A stretch of 7,160 bases of DNA. Source: Actinomycetes bacterium (lineage in GTDB: Bacteria; Actinomycetota; Acidimicrobiia; Acidimicrobiales; Acidimicrobiaceae). Position 1 is the first letter of the stretch. Each line of letters starts with the position of its first letter. Of this stretch, positions 1-6,613 are shown piece after piece. The stretch covers positions 1 to 7,160 of the forward strand of contig JAKBSX010000143.1 of the NCBI GenBank assembly GCA_021844725.1, in the 5' to 3' direction. A model generated the notes under the pieces. It was not told where the DNA came from, searched no databases, and worked only from the letters and a program-made list of their open reading frames with translations. The position numbers and the translations under genes are program-made.

Positions 1-565
1 CGGCAGCAGATATCCAGCCTGTCGATGAAGCACAGCTTATTGCGGTGGTTGAGCAGGTGACTGTAGGAGCTGCCTGGTTGGCTGAAATATTGGTAACCAA
101 AGTGGTCGTGGTGCTCGGTGTTGAAAGATTGCCAAATGTGCATTCTTGTCGTACCAGATTATATGTGGTAGTTGCTCCGGAGATCGGACTGACAATGTAG
201 GAGACTACTGTTTGAGAGGAATTCCATTCGAGTCCCAAAATTTGATTGCCAGTGCCGCACTCTGGAGAACTGGTCGGCTGGGTAGTCAATTGTTCGGCAC
301 TTTGTACGTCTTTTATGTAGTAGGCAGACAGTATTTGCGAGTTGGCAGAATCTGTGATCCGATTTGAGGTGCTGGTATGGAGGGTGAATACCGAGAGTAT
401 TCCCATCGATATCGCACCTACCACCATTGGGAGGATGGCAACCACAATCAAAAGCTCTATCAGGGTAAAACCATGCTCGCTCCTGTTGGGGTCCGCAAAT
501 TCGCCAGGAAGTCTTTTAAAATGCCGGTGATTCGGCCGCGATTTTGCCGATCGAAAGGGTTTCAT
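1..565 (-). CDS. Prepilin-type minor pilin/pseudopilin, 3' end beyond window
   Basis: This is a type IV prepilin-like subunit, inserted in the cytoplasmic membrane and processed by a prepilin peptidase. The frame is open for 188 codons from ATG 565 to the left edge, so the C-terminus is missing. Residues 1-32 form a long, basic, hydrophilic leader ending at G32. F33 is the mature N-terminus, followed by TLIELLIVVAIL with the conserved E at mature position 5 (E37) and a hydrophobic helix to about residue 62. The globular part has a 'KDVQSAEQL' stretch (85-93) and then strands around 'LGLEW', 'VVSYIV' and 'YNLVRQ'. That order resembles GspJ/PilW-type minor pilins rather than a major pilin (inference). 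Cysteines 103, 142, 171 and 178 could form disulfides, and there is a Thr-rich stretch at 149-155. The ATG overlaps the stop of the platform gene (ATGA), so it is probably the third gene of the pilus operon and translationally coupled. Prepilin identity is firm; the subunit class is tentative. Confidence 0.9.
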   Translation of the reverse strand, partial: MKPFRSAKSRPNHRHFKRLPGEFADPNRSEHGFTLIELLIVVAILPMVVGAISMGILSVFTLHTSTSNRITDSANSQILSAYYIKDVQSAEQLTTQPTSSPECGTGNQILGLEWNSSQTVVSYIVSPISGATTTYNLVRQECTFGNLSTPSTTTTLVTNISANQAAPTVTCSTTAISCASSTGWISAA

Positions 566-1806
566 CCCACTTTGACCTGATTATAAATTCCATACATGGC
601 TGAAATAAGCGCTACAGCCACAAAGCCGACTACCACCCCCATAATGATGATGATGGCGGGCTCAAAAAGCGAGGTTACCCGTTCCACTTTGGTGTCAAGT
701 TCTTGGCTGTAGTACTCAGCTGCCACTTCGAGCTGCTGATCCAGAGTTCCAGTTTCTTCTCCCACTCTGAACATTTGTTTGGCCGCGCCCGGGAAAAGCC
801 CGGTGCGCGCTATCGGAGCAGCAAGCCCTTGACCCTCCATCATTTCTTCCCTGATCAGTTCGAATGCATTTTTATACACTGCATTATTTGCGGACTCGGC
901 TGTAACTGCCAAGGAACGGGGTAGATCCACACCAGCTTTGAGCAAAGAGGCCAGGATTCGACATGTTCGCTCGAGGATCGCCACCTGTGAAACATCTCCT
1001 ACTACTGGAAGTTTCAGTAACCAGCTGTCAAGTTTGGCTCTGCCGCTGTCAGAGCGTCTCAGTGAAATAAATCCTCCTACTACGGTGATGAAAATAAACA
1101 ATAGGACATACCACCAGTGGGATACCATCCCGGAAAAATCAAGCAGCATTCGGGTCGGAAGCGGTAGCTTGGCGTGCATTGACTTGAAAAAGACTACGAA
1201 TCTCGGCAAAACGAATGCAGCCAGGATTATCACCGTTACCACTGACATGAATGCCACCACGCTGGGGTATATCAAGGCAGCAGTAATCTTTCCCTTAGCC
1301 TTCAGGTCCCTGTCCATGTACTCTGCCAGCTGGTTAAGCACGACATCGAGATTCCCTGTCAATTCTGCTGATTCTAGAATTCCCACGTAGTAATTTGGAA
1401 ATGCCTCAGGATGATTGGATGCTGCCGCAGAAAAAGTATCGCCATCGTGAAGACTTTCTATAAGCCCCTGGATCACTGATTTCAACATCTTTCCAGAAGT
1501 TTCATCCTCGATCACCTCAAGTGCATCCATGATGGGGATACCAGCCCGAATAAAGACGCCCAGCTGACGAGAGAAGTTCATTACCTCTTTTCGAGGGACC
1601 TTTTTCTTTGTAATCTCTAGGGAGAGAATGCTCTTTTTTGGGTTGATCTCAAGTGGCTCAAGTCCCCGCTCAATGAGTGCGACATGAAGGGCACCGGCGG
1701 ATGCAGCAGATTCACTACCGGTGACAACTTTTCCCAGTCCGTCAATAGCCCGATAGGCGAATTTGACCAGAGATTTTTGCCTATTTAGCGTCGGTACGCC
1801 TTTCAT
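562..1806 (-). CDS. pilC: Type IV pilus/type II secretion inner-membrane platform protein PilC/GspF
   Basis: This is the polytopic inner-membrane platform of a type IV pilus or type II secretion-like machine. It couples the assembly ATPase to pilin insertion. It is 414 aa, normal for the family. The N-terminal region has the family opening 'KFAYRAIDGLGK' (15-26). Two T2SSF domains follow, at roughly 76-200 and 279-400. Their matching family motifs are 'ESAELTGNLD' (145-154) and 'GEETGTLD' (349-356). Predicted membrane segments lie near 181-204, 231-249 and 383-407, the usual three. The start ATG at 1806 overlaps the stop of the ATPase gene as ATGA, and its own stop overlaps the prepilin ATG in the same way. 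A GGAG at 1819-1822 lies 12 bases upstream, somewhat far for a ribosome binding site, so coupling to upstream translation is likely. Whether the machine makes pili or pseudopili for secretion cannot be decided from this protein. Confidence 0.96.
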   Translation of the reverse strand: MKGVPTLNRQKSLVKFAYRAIDGLGKVVTGSESAASAGALHVALIERGLEPLEINPKKSILSLEITKKKVPRKEVMNFSRQLGVFIRAGIPIMDALEVIEDETSGKMLKSVIQGLIESLHDGDTFSAAASNHPEAFPNYYVGILESAELTGNLDVVLNQLAEYMDRDLKAKGKITAALIYPSVVAFMSVVTVIILAAFVLPRFVVFFKSMHAKLPLPTRMLLDFSGMVSHWWYVLLFIFITVVGGFISLRRSDSGRAKLDSWLLKLPVVGDVSQVAILERTCRILASLLKAGVDLPRSLAVTAESANNAVYKNAFELIREEMMEGQGLAAPIARTGLFPGAAKQMFRVGEETGTLDQQLEVAAEYYSQELDTKVERVTSLFEPAIIIIMGVVVGFVAVALISAMYGIYNQVKVG

Positions 1807-3647
1807 AGTGTGTACACGCTCCGAATTACTTCAGCCACTGAGGTAATGTCCACGGCAACCAAGTCAATCGCCTCTTGACGCAGCGTGCGCATCCCCTGCT
1901 TTACTGCCAGGTTGTGCAGTTCCTCCTGGGTGGCCCAACCTACAATCAGACGTTTGATCTCTGGAGTCATTATTAGTAACTCATATACCCCAATCCGATC
2001 TTTATATCCAGTGTGATTACAGAAGTTACATCCAGCACCATAGTAAAAGACCTCTTTTTCCGGCCCTCCGCCCTCTTTATAAAATAAAAGCTCCTCCTCG
2101 GTCGGCGTGTATTCCGTCTTGCATGACTGACAGATTCTTCTTAGAAGTCGCTGACCCACCACCGCTAGAACTGAGGAAGCCACCAGGAACGATTCAATAC
2201 CCATGTCAAGCAGACGGTGTAGCGCCGAAACAGCATTAGTGGCGTGCATTGATGAAACCACAAAGTGCCCGGTCAATGCCGATTGCACTGCCACTCTGGT
2301 AGTTTCAACATCACGTATTTCCCCTACCAAAATCACATCTGGGTCCTGTCGAAGAATTGACTTAAGTCCGGTTGCAAAGGTGAGTCCAGCCTGTTCGTTG
2401 GTCTGTATCTGATTCAGAGTAGGAAATACGTATTCAACCGGATCTTCTATGGTCATGATGTTTAGTTCCGGATTACTGATTTCGCTAAGGGTGGCATATA
2501 AGGTAGTGGTCTTCCCACTTCCAGTGGGTCCTGCACAGAGAACCATCCCAAAAGGAGCTCTTACCAACTTTGAATAAGCTTCGTGAGTATCTGGTGGCAT
2601 TCCCAGGTCGTCGAGTCGAAGTACCGAAAGGGTCTTGTTTAGTATTCTCATCACACATTTTTCGCCCATGATTGTTGCCACAGTTGCCACCCTGACGTCA
2701 ACCGATTTGGAGTCGATATTGATTGTGAATTGTCCATCTTGCGGCCTTCGCCGTTCGACTATGTTCATGTCGGCCATGATTTTGATCCGGCTGACCAGCC
2801 CTGGTCCCAATGATGCAGGGAGTTGGATGACATCCTGAAGCGCTCCATCGATACGGAACCTGATCCGAACTGTCTCTTCAGAAGGCTCAATGTGCACATC
2901 AGAGGCCCGCATTCTCATAGCTTGGGTCATTATCCGGTCGACAAGCTGGACAATGGGTGCGTCATTGGGAATGACTTCAATGTTGGCTTGGTCGGTTTGG
3001 CGTCGCCTCGCACCCTCAGTACCTTCGAAGGCCTGGACCAGCTTATCCACCCCGCTAAGAGCCAGGTAGTTATTGTCCAATGCCCATTTAACATCTTTCT
3101 CAGGTGCTGCCAAAAGTTCAACTTTGCATCCGCACGCCTGCGACAGAATTGCCTGCAATTCTTCATTCGGGCTTGCAGCTGCTACCTTAAGCACGTCGTT
3201 ATCGATCCGGTAGGGAATAGCAATATGTTCTCTGGCGAGTTCTTCTGGAATCATGCTGAGTGCAGCCGGGTCTATGTTTTCCCTGTGTAGGTTCAAGATG
3301 GTCATGCCATAGAAACCCGCGAGAGCATCATCCAGATCTTTCTCGCTTAGGGCCCCGATATTTATTAGCTCTGTGCCAAGAACTTTGCCGGATTCTTCTT
3401 GAACGGCTAGGGCGTCTTTGAGCTGCTTTTCAGTAATTTTGTCTTTAGCTAAAAGGTAATCACCAAACCTGCCTCCGTACTGTTTGGATACGCCGTTGAT
3501 AGCGGGGTCTGTCAGTTCAGTCTTTGCAAGGCTGGATGTCTTAGTTTTAATATCTGATAGTGAAGACCTGGGGTCATGGCTAGCCGTCTTTTCACCCTGC
3601 TCCAACTCTGCATCCGAGCTGCTTACATTTTTCTTTTTAAATACCAT
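1803..3647 (-). CDS. pilB: Type IV pilus assembly / type II secretion ATPase PilB/GspE
   Basis: This is the cytoplasmic hexameric ATPase that drives pilus or pseudopilus extension. It is 614 aa from ATG 3647. Residues 1-57 are charged and probably disordered. Residues 60-112 contain two 24-residue motifs separated by five residues, matching the MshEN c-di-GMP-binding pattern. The second copy lacks the leading Arg and the closing Gln. The T2SSE core follows: 'SDVHIEP' (249-255), Walker A GPTGSGKT (373-380), Asp box 'TIEDPVEY' (399-406), Walker B 'DPDVILVGEIRD' (435-446) and His box (459-472). A Zn-binding tetracysteine (C506, C509, C540, C543) is typical of PilB/GspE and absent from PilT, which argues for an extension rather than a retraction motor. 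An in-frame GTG at 3653 would add two residues, but it lies inside the Shine-Dalgarno-like GAGGTG (3651-3656), so ATG 3647 is preferred. It is the first gene of the operon; its stop overlaps the platform gene by ATGA. Confidence 0.97.
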   Translation of the reverse strand: MVFKKKNVSSSDAELEQGEKTASHDPRSSLSDIKTKTSSLAKTELTDPAINGVSKQYGGRFGDYLLAKDKITEKQLKDALAVQEESGKVLGTELINIGALSEKDLDDALAGFYGMTILNLHRENIDPAALSMIPEELAREHIAIPYRIDNDVLKVAAASPNEELQAILSQACGCKVELLAAPEKDVKWALDNNYLALSGVDKLVQAFEGTEGARRRQTDQANIEVIPNDAPIVQLVDRIMTQAMRMRASDVHIEPSEETVRIRFRIDGALQDVIQLPASLGPGLVSRIKIMADMNIVERRRPQDGQFTINIDSKSVDVRVATVATIMGEKCVMRILNKTLSVLRLDDLGMPPDTHEAYSKLVRAPFGMVLCAGPTGSGKTTTLYATLSEISNPELNIMTIEDPVEYVFPTLNQIQTNEQAGLTFATGLKSILRQDPDVILVGEIRDVETTRVAVQSALTGHFVVSSMHATNAVSALHRLLDMGIESFLVASSVLAVVGQRLLRRICQSCKTEYTPTEEELLFYKEGGGPEKEVFYYGAGCNFCNHTGYKDRIGVYELLIMTPEIKRLIVGWATQEELHNLAVKQGMRTLRQEAIDLVAVDITSVAEVIRSVYTL

Positions 3648-3650
3648 GCC

Positions 3651-3656
3651 CACCTC
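3651..3656 (-). promoter_or_regulatory. Ribosome binding site that sets the pilB start
   Basis: On the minus strand GAGGTG, a six-base complement to the 16S rRNA 3' end, stands three bases before ATG 3647. The alternative GTG start at 3653 uses bases of this element and has no good purine-rich element of its own upstream, so ATG 3647 is the better start. Confidence 0.6.
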
Positions 3657-3825
3657 GTGGTCTATAAAGTTGAGTTTGAGCTATTAGGTCAAAAGCAAGG
3701 CAATAAGGTTCATCTATTAGTTAAGCTTACATTTGCTTTTTTCTTTTAGCGTCCGGGCGACTACGGTCAGTGATATATGAGTTAATCTCCCTAGTCTTCA
3801 GCTACATAATACCAGGTTAAACTGT

Positions 3826-3860
3826 AAAAATACTAGGTGGTTATCTGACGGTATAACACC
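3826..3860 (-). terminator. Weak candidate rho-independent terminator
   Basis: On the minus strand GGTGTTAT (3860-3853) pairs with ATAACCACC (3844-3836), an 8-bp stem with one bulged base and an 8-base loop. A T-rich stretch ending in five T (3830-3826) follows after about five bases. It lies about 180 bp beyond the MscS stop and upstream of pilB, so it could separate the two units. The stem is short and not GC-rich and the T-run is displaced, so confidence is low. Confidence 0.3.
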
Positions 3861-4041
3861 CACGGTCCTGGGCAATGAACAGGTCAACAAAAAGGTATCG
3901 CGATTATCAGGGGCGGTGAATGGCGTTTGCGGGCAAGGGATAGGCAAAGGGCTTTATTGCAATCTGAGTGGACCTACAAGCAATAACGCCGTAGTGAATT
4001 TTAGTTATTTGGAACCTATGGCTAGACCCGAAGAGATTAGT

Positions 4042-4965
4042 TCATAATTTTGGAGCTACTTCGGTATCTGTCTCTTTCTCTAGTGCATTTAGTTTGGCAA
4101 TTGTTTTCCAGGCCGAGTGAAGGATTCTGTCTTTGACTCTTTCCTCTGTTTCACGACTCCATACCGTAACCCGTGCCGAATAACTGACTATTCCGACGTC
4201 TGTAAGTTCGAGCGTCGGTGGTCGATCCCATGTACCAAGGTCGTCTAAAAGTTCTTCGGAAAGCGTTTCTGGATCAATAGCGCTTGGAATGTCGAATCGA
4301 ATCGAAACTTTTCTGGCACCCGATCTGCTTCGATTTATGATTGCCGCCTGGGCCAGAATTCCGTTGGGCAGTACCAATGGATCCCCCTCGTCAGTAAGGA
4401 TCATGGTGTACATCAGATTTATGTCGGTGACTCTACCCGAATAAGTGGGCTTGATTGCCTCATGTGGATAAGAGGGCATCAATATTGGGAATTGCCAGGT
4501 GACGAAACTAATGTTGTCGCTAACTTGAAAAGGTTGGAACAGTACTAACCATATCCCGCCAAGCAGATTGGCCAGGATGCTTTGTCCTGCCAAACCTAGG
4601 ATTACGGTAATGAACGCACCGCCAAAGACGAAGCTCGAAAGTCCGATTCCGAGCCCGGCGAATACTGCCAGAAGTATGCCCAGATAAAGAACAAGTCTGA
4701 TTACAAAGGCTGCTAGAGTTTTTTGCCGTGGCTTTAGCGAGGTCAGTGTCTTGGTGAGAACCTTTGATTCAATAATTTTGGCAATTACCGAACCTACAAC
4801 CAGGATAATTATTGCCCGCACTGGTCCAGCGATCTCATTTTTTATAGATGTCGACTTGACGTTAGCATTGAGAAAAACTAAGAGTATTGCACCGAATAAA
4901 AACAGTATCAATACAATTAGCCAGGGTCCTAGCAGTTTTTTAGGCGAACTTTGGCGATCAGCCAT
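4042..4965 (-). CDS. MscS-family small-conductance mechanosensitive ion channel
   Basis: This is a membrane channel of the MscS family, which opens under membrane tension to release solutes after osmotic downshock. It is 307 aa from ATG 4965. Hydrophobic helices lie near 11-33, 46-65 and 83-107. The pore-lining helix follows, with the Gly/Ala-rich 'GLAGQSILANLLGG' (124-137) leading into 'FQPFQVSD' (143-150), equivalent to the MscS TM3-to-beta-domain junction. The beta domain has 'YSGRVTDINLMYT' and 'DPLVLPNGILAQAAIINRSR', and an alpha/beta C-terminal domain ends the protein. An insertion of about 17-20 residues (around 153-172, Trp/Pro-rich) is absent from E. coli MscS. Start: AAAGGA (4977-4972) lies six bases before ATG 4965. 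Two upstream ATGs (4983, 4980) would add six or five residues but show no ribosome binding site. It appears monocistronic; possible -35/-10 pairs are TTGATT (5048-5043)/TAAACT (5026-5021) and TTTACG (5055-5050)/TAGATT (5031-5026). The ion or solute preference cannot be read from sequence. Confidence 0.93.
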   Translation of the reverse strand: MADRQSSPKKLLGPWLIVLILFLFGAILLVFLNANVKSTSIKNEIAGPVRAIIILVVGSVIAKIIESKVLTKTLTSLKPRQKTLAAFVIRLVLYLGILLAVFAGLGIGLSSFVFGGAFITVILGLAGQSILANLLGGIWLVLFQPFQVSDNISFVTWQFPILMPSYPHEAIKPTYSGRVTDINLMYTMILTDEGDPLVLPNGILAQAAIINRSRSGARKVSIRFDIPSAIDPETLSEELLDDLGTWDRPPTLELTDVGIVSYSARVTVWSRETEERVKDRILHSAWKTIAKLNALEKETDTEVAPKL

Positions 4966-4971
4966 GCCACG

Positions 4972-4977
4972 TCCTTT
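4972..4977 (-). promoter_or_regulatory. Ribosome binding site that sets the MscS start
   Basis: AAAGGA on the minus strand is followed by a six-base spacer (CGTGGC) and ATG 4965. The two upstream in-frame ATGs at 4983 and 4980 have no comparable element. With this site inside the longer frame, the shorter protein beginning MADRQ is favoured. Confidence 0.6.
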
Positions 4978-5091
4978 CATCATTAGTGGACTTCGCAGGA
5001 TCTTGCAAATTGCTCCAGATAGTTTAATCTAGAACTACCTAAAATCAAACGTAAATCGGGTTTGCTTTCAAAGAGATAATGCCCTGTGAAC

Positions 5092-5100
5092 TGGTATAAT
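5092..5100 (+). promoter_or_regulatory. Rightward extended -10 promoter (TGGTATAAT)
   Basis: TATAAT, a perfect consensus -10 hexamer, is preceded by TG with one base between, the extended -10 arrangement that can work without a good -35 box. No TTGACA-like box sits 16-18 bases upstream. Transcription would begin near 5107 and run right, away from the MscS gene, into a stretch with no recognised gene. A consensus hexamer can occur by chance in AT-rich DNA, so the site is plausible but not certain. Confidence 0.45.
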
Positions 5101-5163
5101 AGCCGTTTAAGAACTGTCTAAGATTGTTGGAAACAGGAACCCAGGGTGATTGTAACAGCTCCC

Positions 5164-5195
5164 AGTCTCAAAAGCATTTAGTCTCAAAAGTATTA
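5164..5195 (+). repeat. Two-copy 16-bp tandem repeat
   Basis: The units AGTCTCAAAAGCATTT (5164-5179) and AGTCTCAAAAGTATTA (5180-5195) are adjacent and match at 14 of 16 positions, with the first 11 bases identical. They lie about 60-90 bases after the predicted rightward start site. They could be a duplicated protein-binding site or a slippage product. Confidence 0.8.
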
Positions 5196-5653
5196 ACTCA
5201 GACATCGACGACGATGGTTTTTGCTGCAGGTGCAGATCTGATTCCTCGTTCTGCTATTTCTGAACGACTTGGTCTTGGAAAGGCAAGTAAAGAGGATGTA
5301 TTACTATTTGGTCAGGTGGTGAGGAAATTCCAGAGGATAACATTTGATCCAAACTCCAGCCAGTCATATCTATCGTCTATAGATCATTAAGCATGCTGAG
5401 GCCCGGGTCAACCGTAAACTGCGCTTTTCCGGTAACTCTAGATTCTGATACATTCGTTCGTCTCTTTACGTTGGCCTTTGGACTCGGATACCGCTACCGT
5501 GCTTAGCTATTGCCTGTGCAATTGAGCAGAACCTGGTCAGGGTCAAGTGGCCACAAATATTTACATATCCGACAGTATTTGACGTTCGAAGTACAAAGTA
5601 GTCAGTTATTGTAGATCATTTTGCAAATTAGCTAAACACTTAGAACCAGAGAA

Positions 5654-6322
5654 TCAAATTGCCTCGGAAAATCCGGCATCCCCGAGTTGGCGTAGTTCTT
5701 CGCACCCTCGAACTGCATTGACAATGATGTCGACGCATGTTGCAAGGGGAACTGTGGTGGCATCTATCACCAAATGATATAGCTGATCATTTTCCACATC
5801 GCAGTGAAACATCCTGCGGACATACCTAGATTGAGCAGAGTCGATCTCGCGCTGGGCACGATACGCTGTCGATTCGTCTAGCCCTCCTACATCTATCGCC
5901 TGGGCAATGCGACGTTGTACCGGACCATTAAGCCGAACATGAATAGTTTCCGGAAAATCTTGCAATATTACAGCTGCGCCTCTCCCAAAAATCACCGCAC
6001 CGTGTCGTGCCTCACGTTTAACTATCGTCTCTAGGCTTTGCTTGTAGTTCAGCCTGTACTCCCTGGACTCAGCACCAACGGGTCCAACCCAGAGAGCTGC
6101 TAAGGGAGCAAACAGAGAAATCCAATGGTGCAGACCACTAGTCAAATCATTCTCAAGTGCGATTACGGCTTCTATTTGTTCTGCCAGTTCTTCCGCAACT
6201 AGTTTGGGTATAGATTGATCTAGAAATCTAACCCCGAGAATTTCAGCCACCCTTTGCCCCACCAGGCGGCCTCCGGTGCCGTACGCCCCCGATATTGTAA
6301 CGACTGGTTGAGTTGCCCTCAT
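5654..6322 (-). CDS. Cytidylate kinase-like P-loop family protein
   Basis: This is a P-loop protein of the cytidylate kinase-like type (Cytidylate_kin2-like), 222 aa, close to the family's usual length. After a short lead comes 'VVTISGAYGTGGRLVGQRVAEILG' split by its P-loop (SGAYGTGG, 11-18). The position normally filled by the Walker Lys is replaced by G/R, as is usual in this family. 'FLDQSI' (33-38) fits the substrate-side strand, 'VIFGRGAAVIL' (110-120) the conserved core strand and Gly-Arg-Gly turn, and 'HVRLNGPVQRRI' (128-139) the next strand and start of the lid. D161, R167 and Y168 are lid-like residues, and 'YHLVIDATTVPL' is the typical closing strand. Members are presumed nucleotide kinases, but their true substrate is mostly unproven, so I assign no reaction. 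Start: AGGTG (6331-6327) lies four bases before ATG 6322. A TTG at 6340 would add six residues and has no ribosome binding site. It is a single gene with its own promoter, divergent from the MarR gene. Confidence 0.85.
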   Translation of the reverse strand: MRATQPVVTISGAYGTGGRLVGQRVAEILGVRFLDQSIPKLVAEELAEQIEAVIALENDLTSGLHHWISLFAPLAALWVGPVGAESREYRLNYKQSLETIVKREARHGAVIFGRGAAVILQDFPETIHVRLNGPVQRRIAQAIDVGGLDESTAYRAQREIDSAQSRYVRRMFHCDVENDQLYHLVIDATTVPLATCVDIIVNAVRGCEELRQLGDAGFSEAI

Positions 6323-6357
6323 AGCGCACCTGCCGCACAAATTATCAAATTACATAA

Positions 6358-6387
6358 ATAATACTATTACTATTTTTGGGACATCAA
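6358..6387 (-). promoter_or_regulatory. Promoter of the cytidylate kinase-like gene
   Basis: On the minus strand TTGATG (6387-6382) and TATTAT (6363-6358) are separated by 18 bases. The start site would be near 6350, giving a leader of about 28 bases with an AGGTG ribosome binding site before ATG 6322. The surrounding DNA is strongly AT-rich, as expected for a promoter but also raising the chance of a random match. Confidence 0.5.
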
Positions 6388-6578
6388 TTCGCTGTTTTGT
6401 GCCCAGCAACAATAGTTTGGCAGCTTTCAGTAAGGCGTTGATAGGGTTAATGCCTGGCAGAAGGATTGAGTCACTCATGTGGCACACGGTGCTAGGTTTC
6501 AATCTATGGGTGCCCGGCCAATGCCAGAACGAAATGTAGCTCAGTGCAACTTGACGCGCCAATTTCCTCTGCGAAATC

Positions 6579-6608
6579 TTGACGAAGTAGTTACGCAATA
6601 TATATTAT
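6579..6608 (+). promoter_or_regulatory. Sigma-70-like promoter of the MarR gene
   Basis: The -35 box TTGACG (6579-6584) matches the consensus at five of six positions. The -10 box is either TATATT (6601-6606, spacer 16) or TATTAT (6603-6608, spacer 18). The start site would be near 6613-6615, giving a leader of about 64 bases before ATG 6678. This is one of the best promoter candidates in the window. Confidence 0.6.
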
Positions 6609-6613
6609 ATGCA

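Larger units (their letters stand above)
3648..4041. other. Non-coding gap between MscS gene and pilus operon (394 bp)
   Basis: I found no convincing reading frame or RNA gene on either strand. It should hold the end of the MscS transcript and the promoter of the pilus operon, since both neighbours run leftward. A weak sigma-70-like candidate on the minus strand is TTGACC (3692-3687), an 18-base spacer and TTTATA (3668-3663). It would start transcription only about ten bases before the pilB ATG and would leave little room for the ribosome binding site, so I do not list it separately. TTATTGC (3954-3960) and GCAATAA (3980-3986) form a 7-bp inverted repeat with a 19-base loop and no T-run, of unclear meaning. 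I looked for a c-di-GMP riboswitch signature and did not see one. Confidence 0.6.
4966..5653. other. Intergenic region of 688 bp without a supported gene
   Basis: The left part should contain the MscS promoter (minus strand). A rightward extended -10 promoter ends at 5100 and a 16-base tandem repeat lies at 5164-5195. One plus-strand frame is open from TTG 5124 to the TAA ending at 5390 (88 aa; first ATG at 5214, giving 58 aa). It resembles no family I know, has no ribosome binding site before either start, and its first 30 residues are low in coherence, so I do not call it a gene. From 5391 to 5653 I see only short unimpressive inverted repeats (for example CCTG-GT-CAGG near 5535) and no clear terminator. 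It could be a decayed gene, a small RNA locus or plain spacer. Confidence 0.5.

Noticed and set aside
146..580. Short plus-strand frames at the left edge
   Set aside because: They lie antisense to the prepilin gene, whose frame shows the full cleavage/methylation signature.
938..1390. 150-codon plus-strand open frame inside the platform gene
   Set aside because: It is antisense to a clearly conserved pilC coding region, encodes no recognisable domain and is best explained as a shadow frame.
2823..3290. 155-codon plus-strand open frame inside the ATPase gene
   Set aside because: It is antisense to pilB, which has all family motifs in its own frame; the opposite translation is unlike any protein I know.
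3648..4041. Possible c-di-GMP riboswitch before the pilus operon
   Set aside because: Considered because of the putative c-di-GMP link, but the conserved core sequences and paired stems of the known classes could not be found on the minus strand.
6534..6545. tRNA-like 'TGTAGCTCAGTG' resembling a D-arm
   Set aside because: No acceptor stem, anticodon arm or T-arm (GGTTCGAATCC-like) follows at the right spacing.
6350..6598. 82-codon minus-strand frame upstream of the kinase-like gene
   Set aside because: It starts with TTG, its internal ATG has no ribosome binding site, and it covers the promoters of both flanking genes. Its hydrophobic tail reflects AT-rich DNA.
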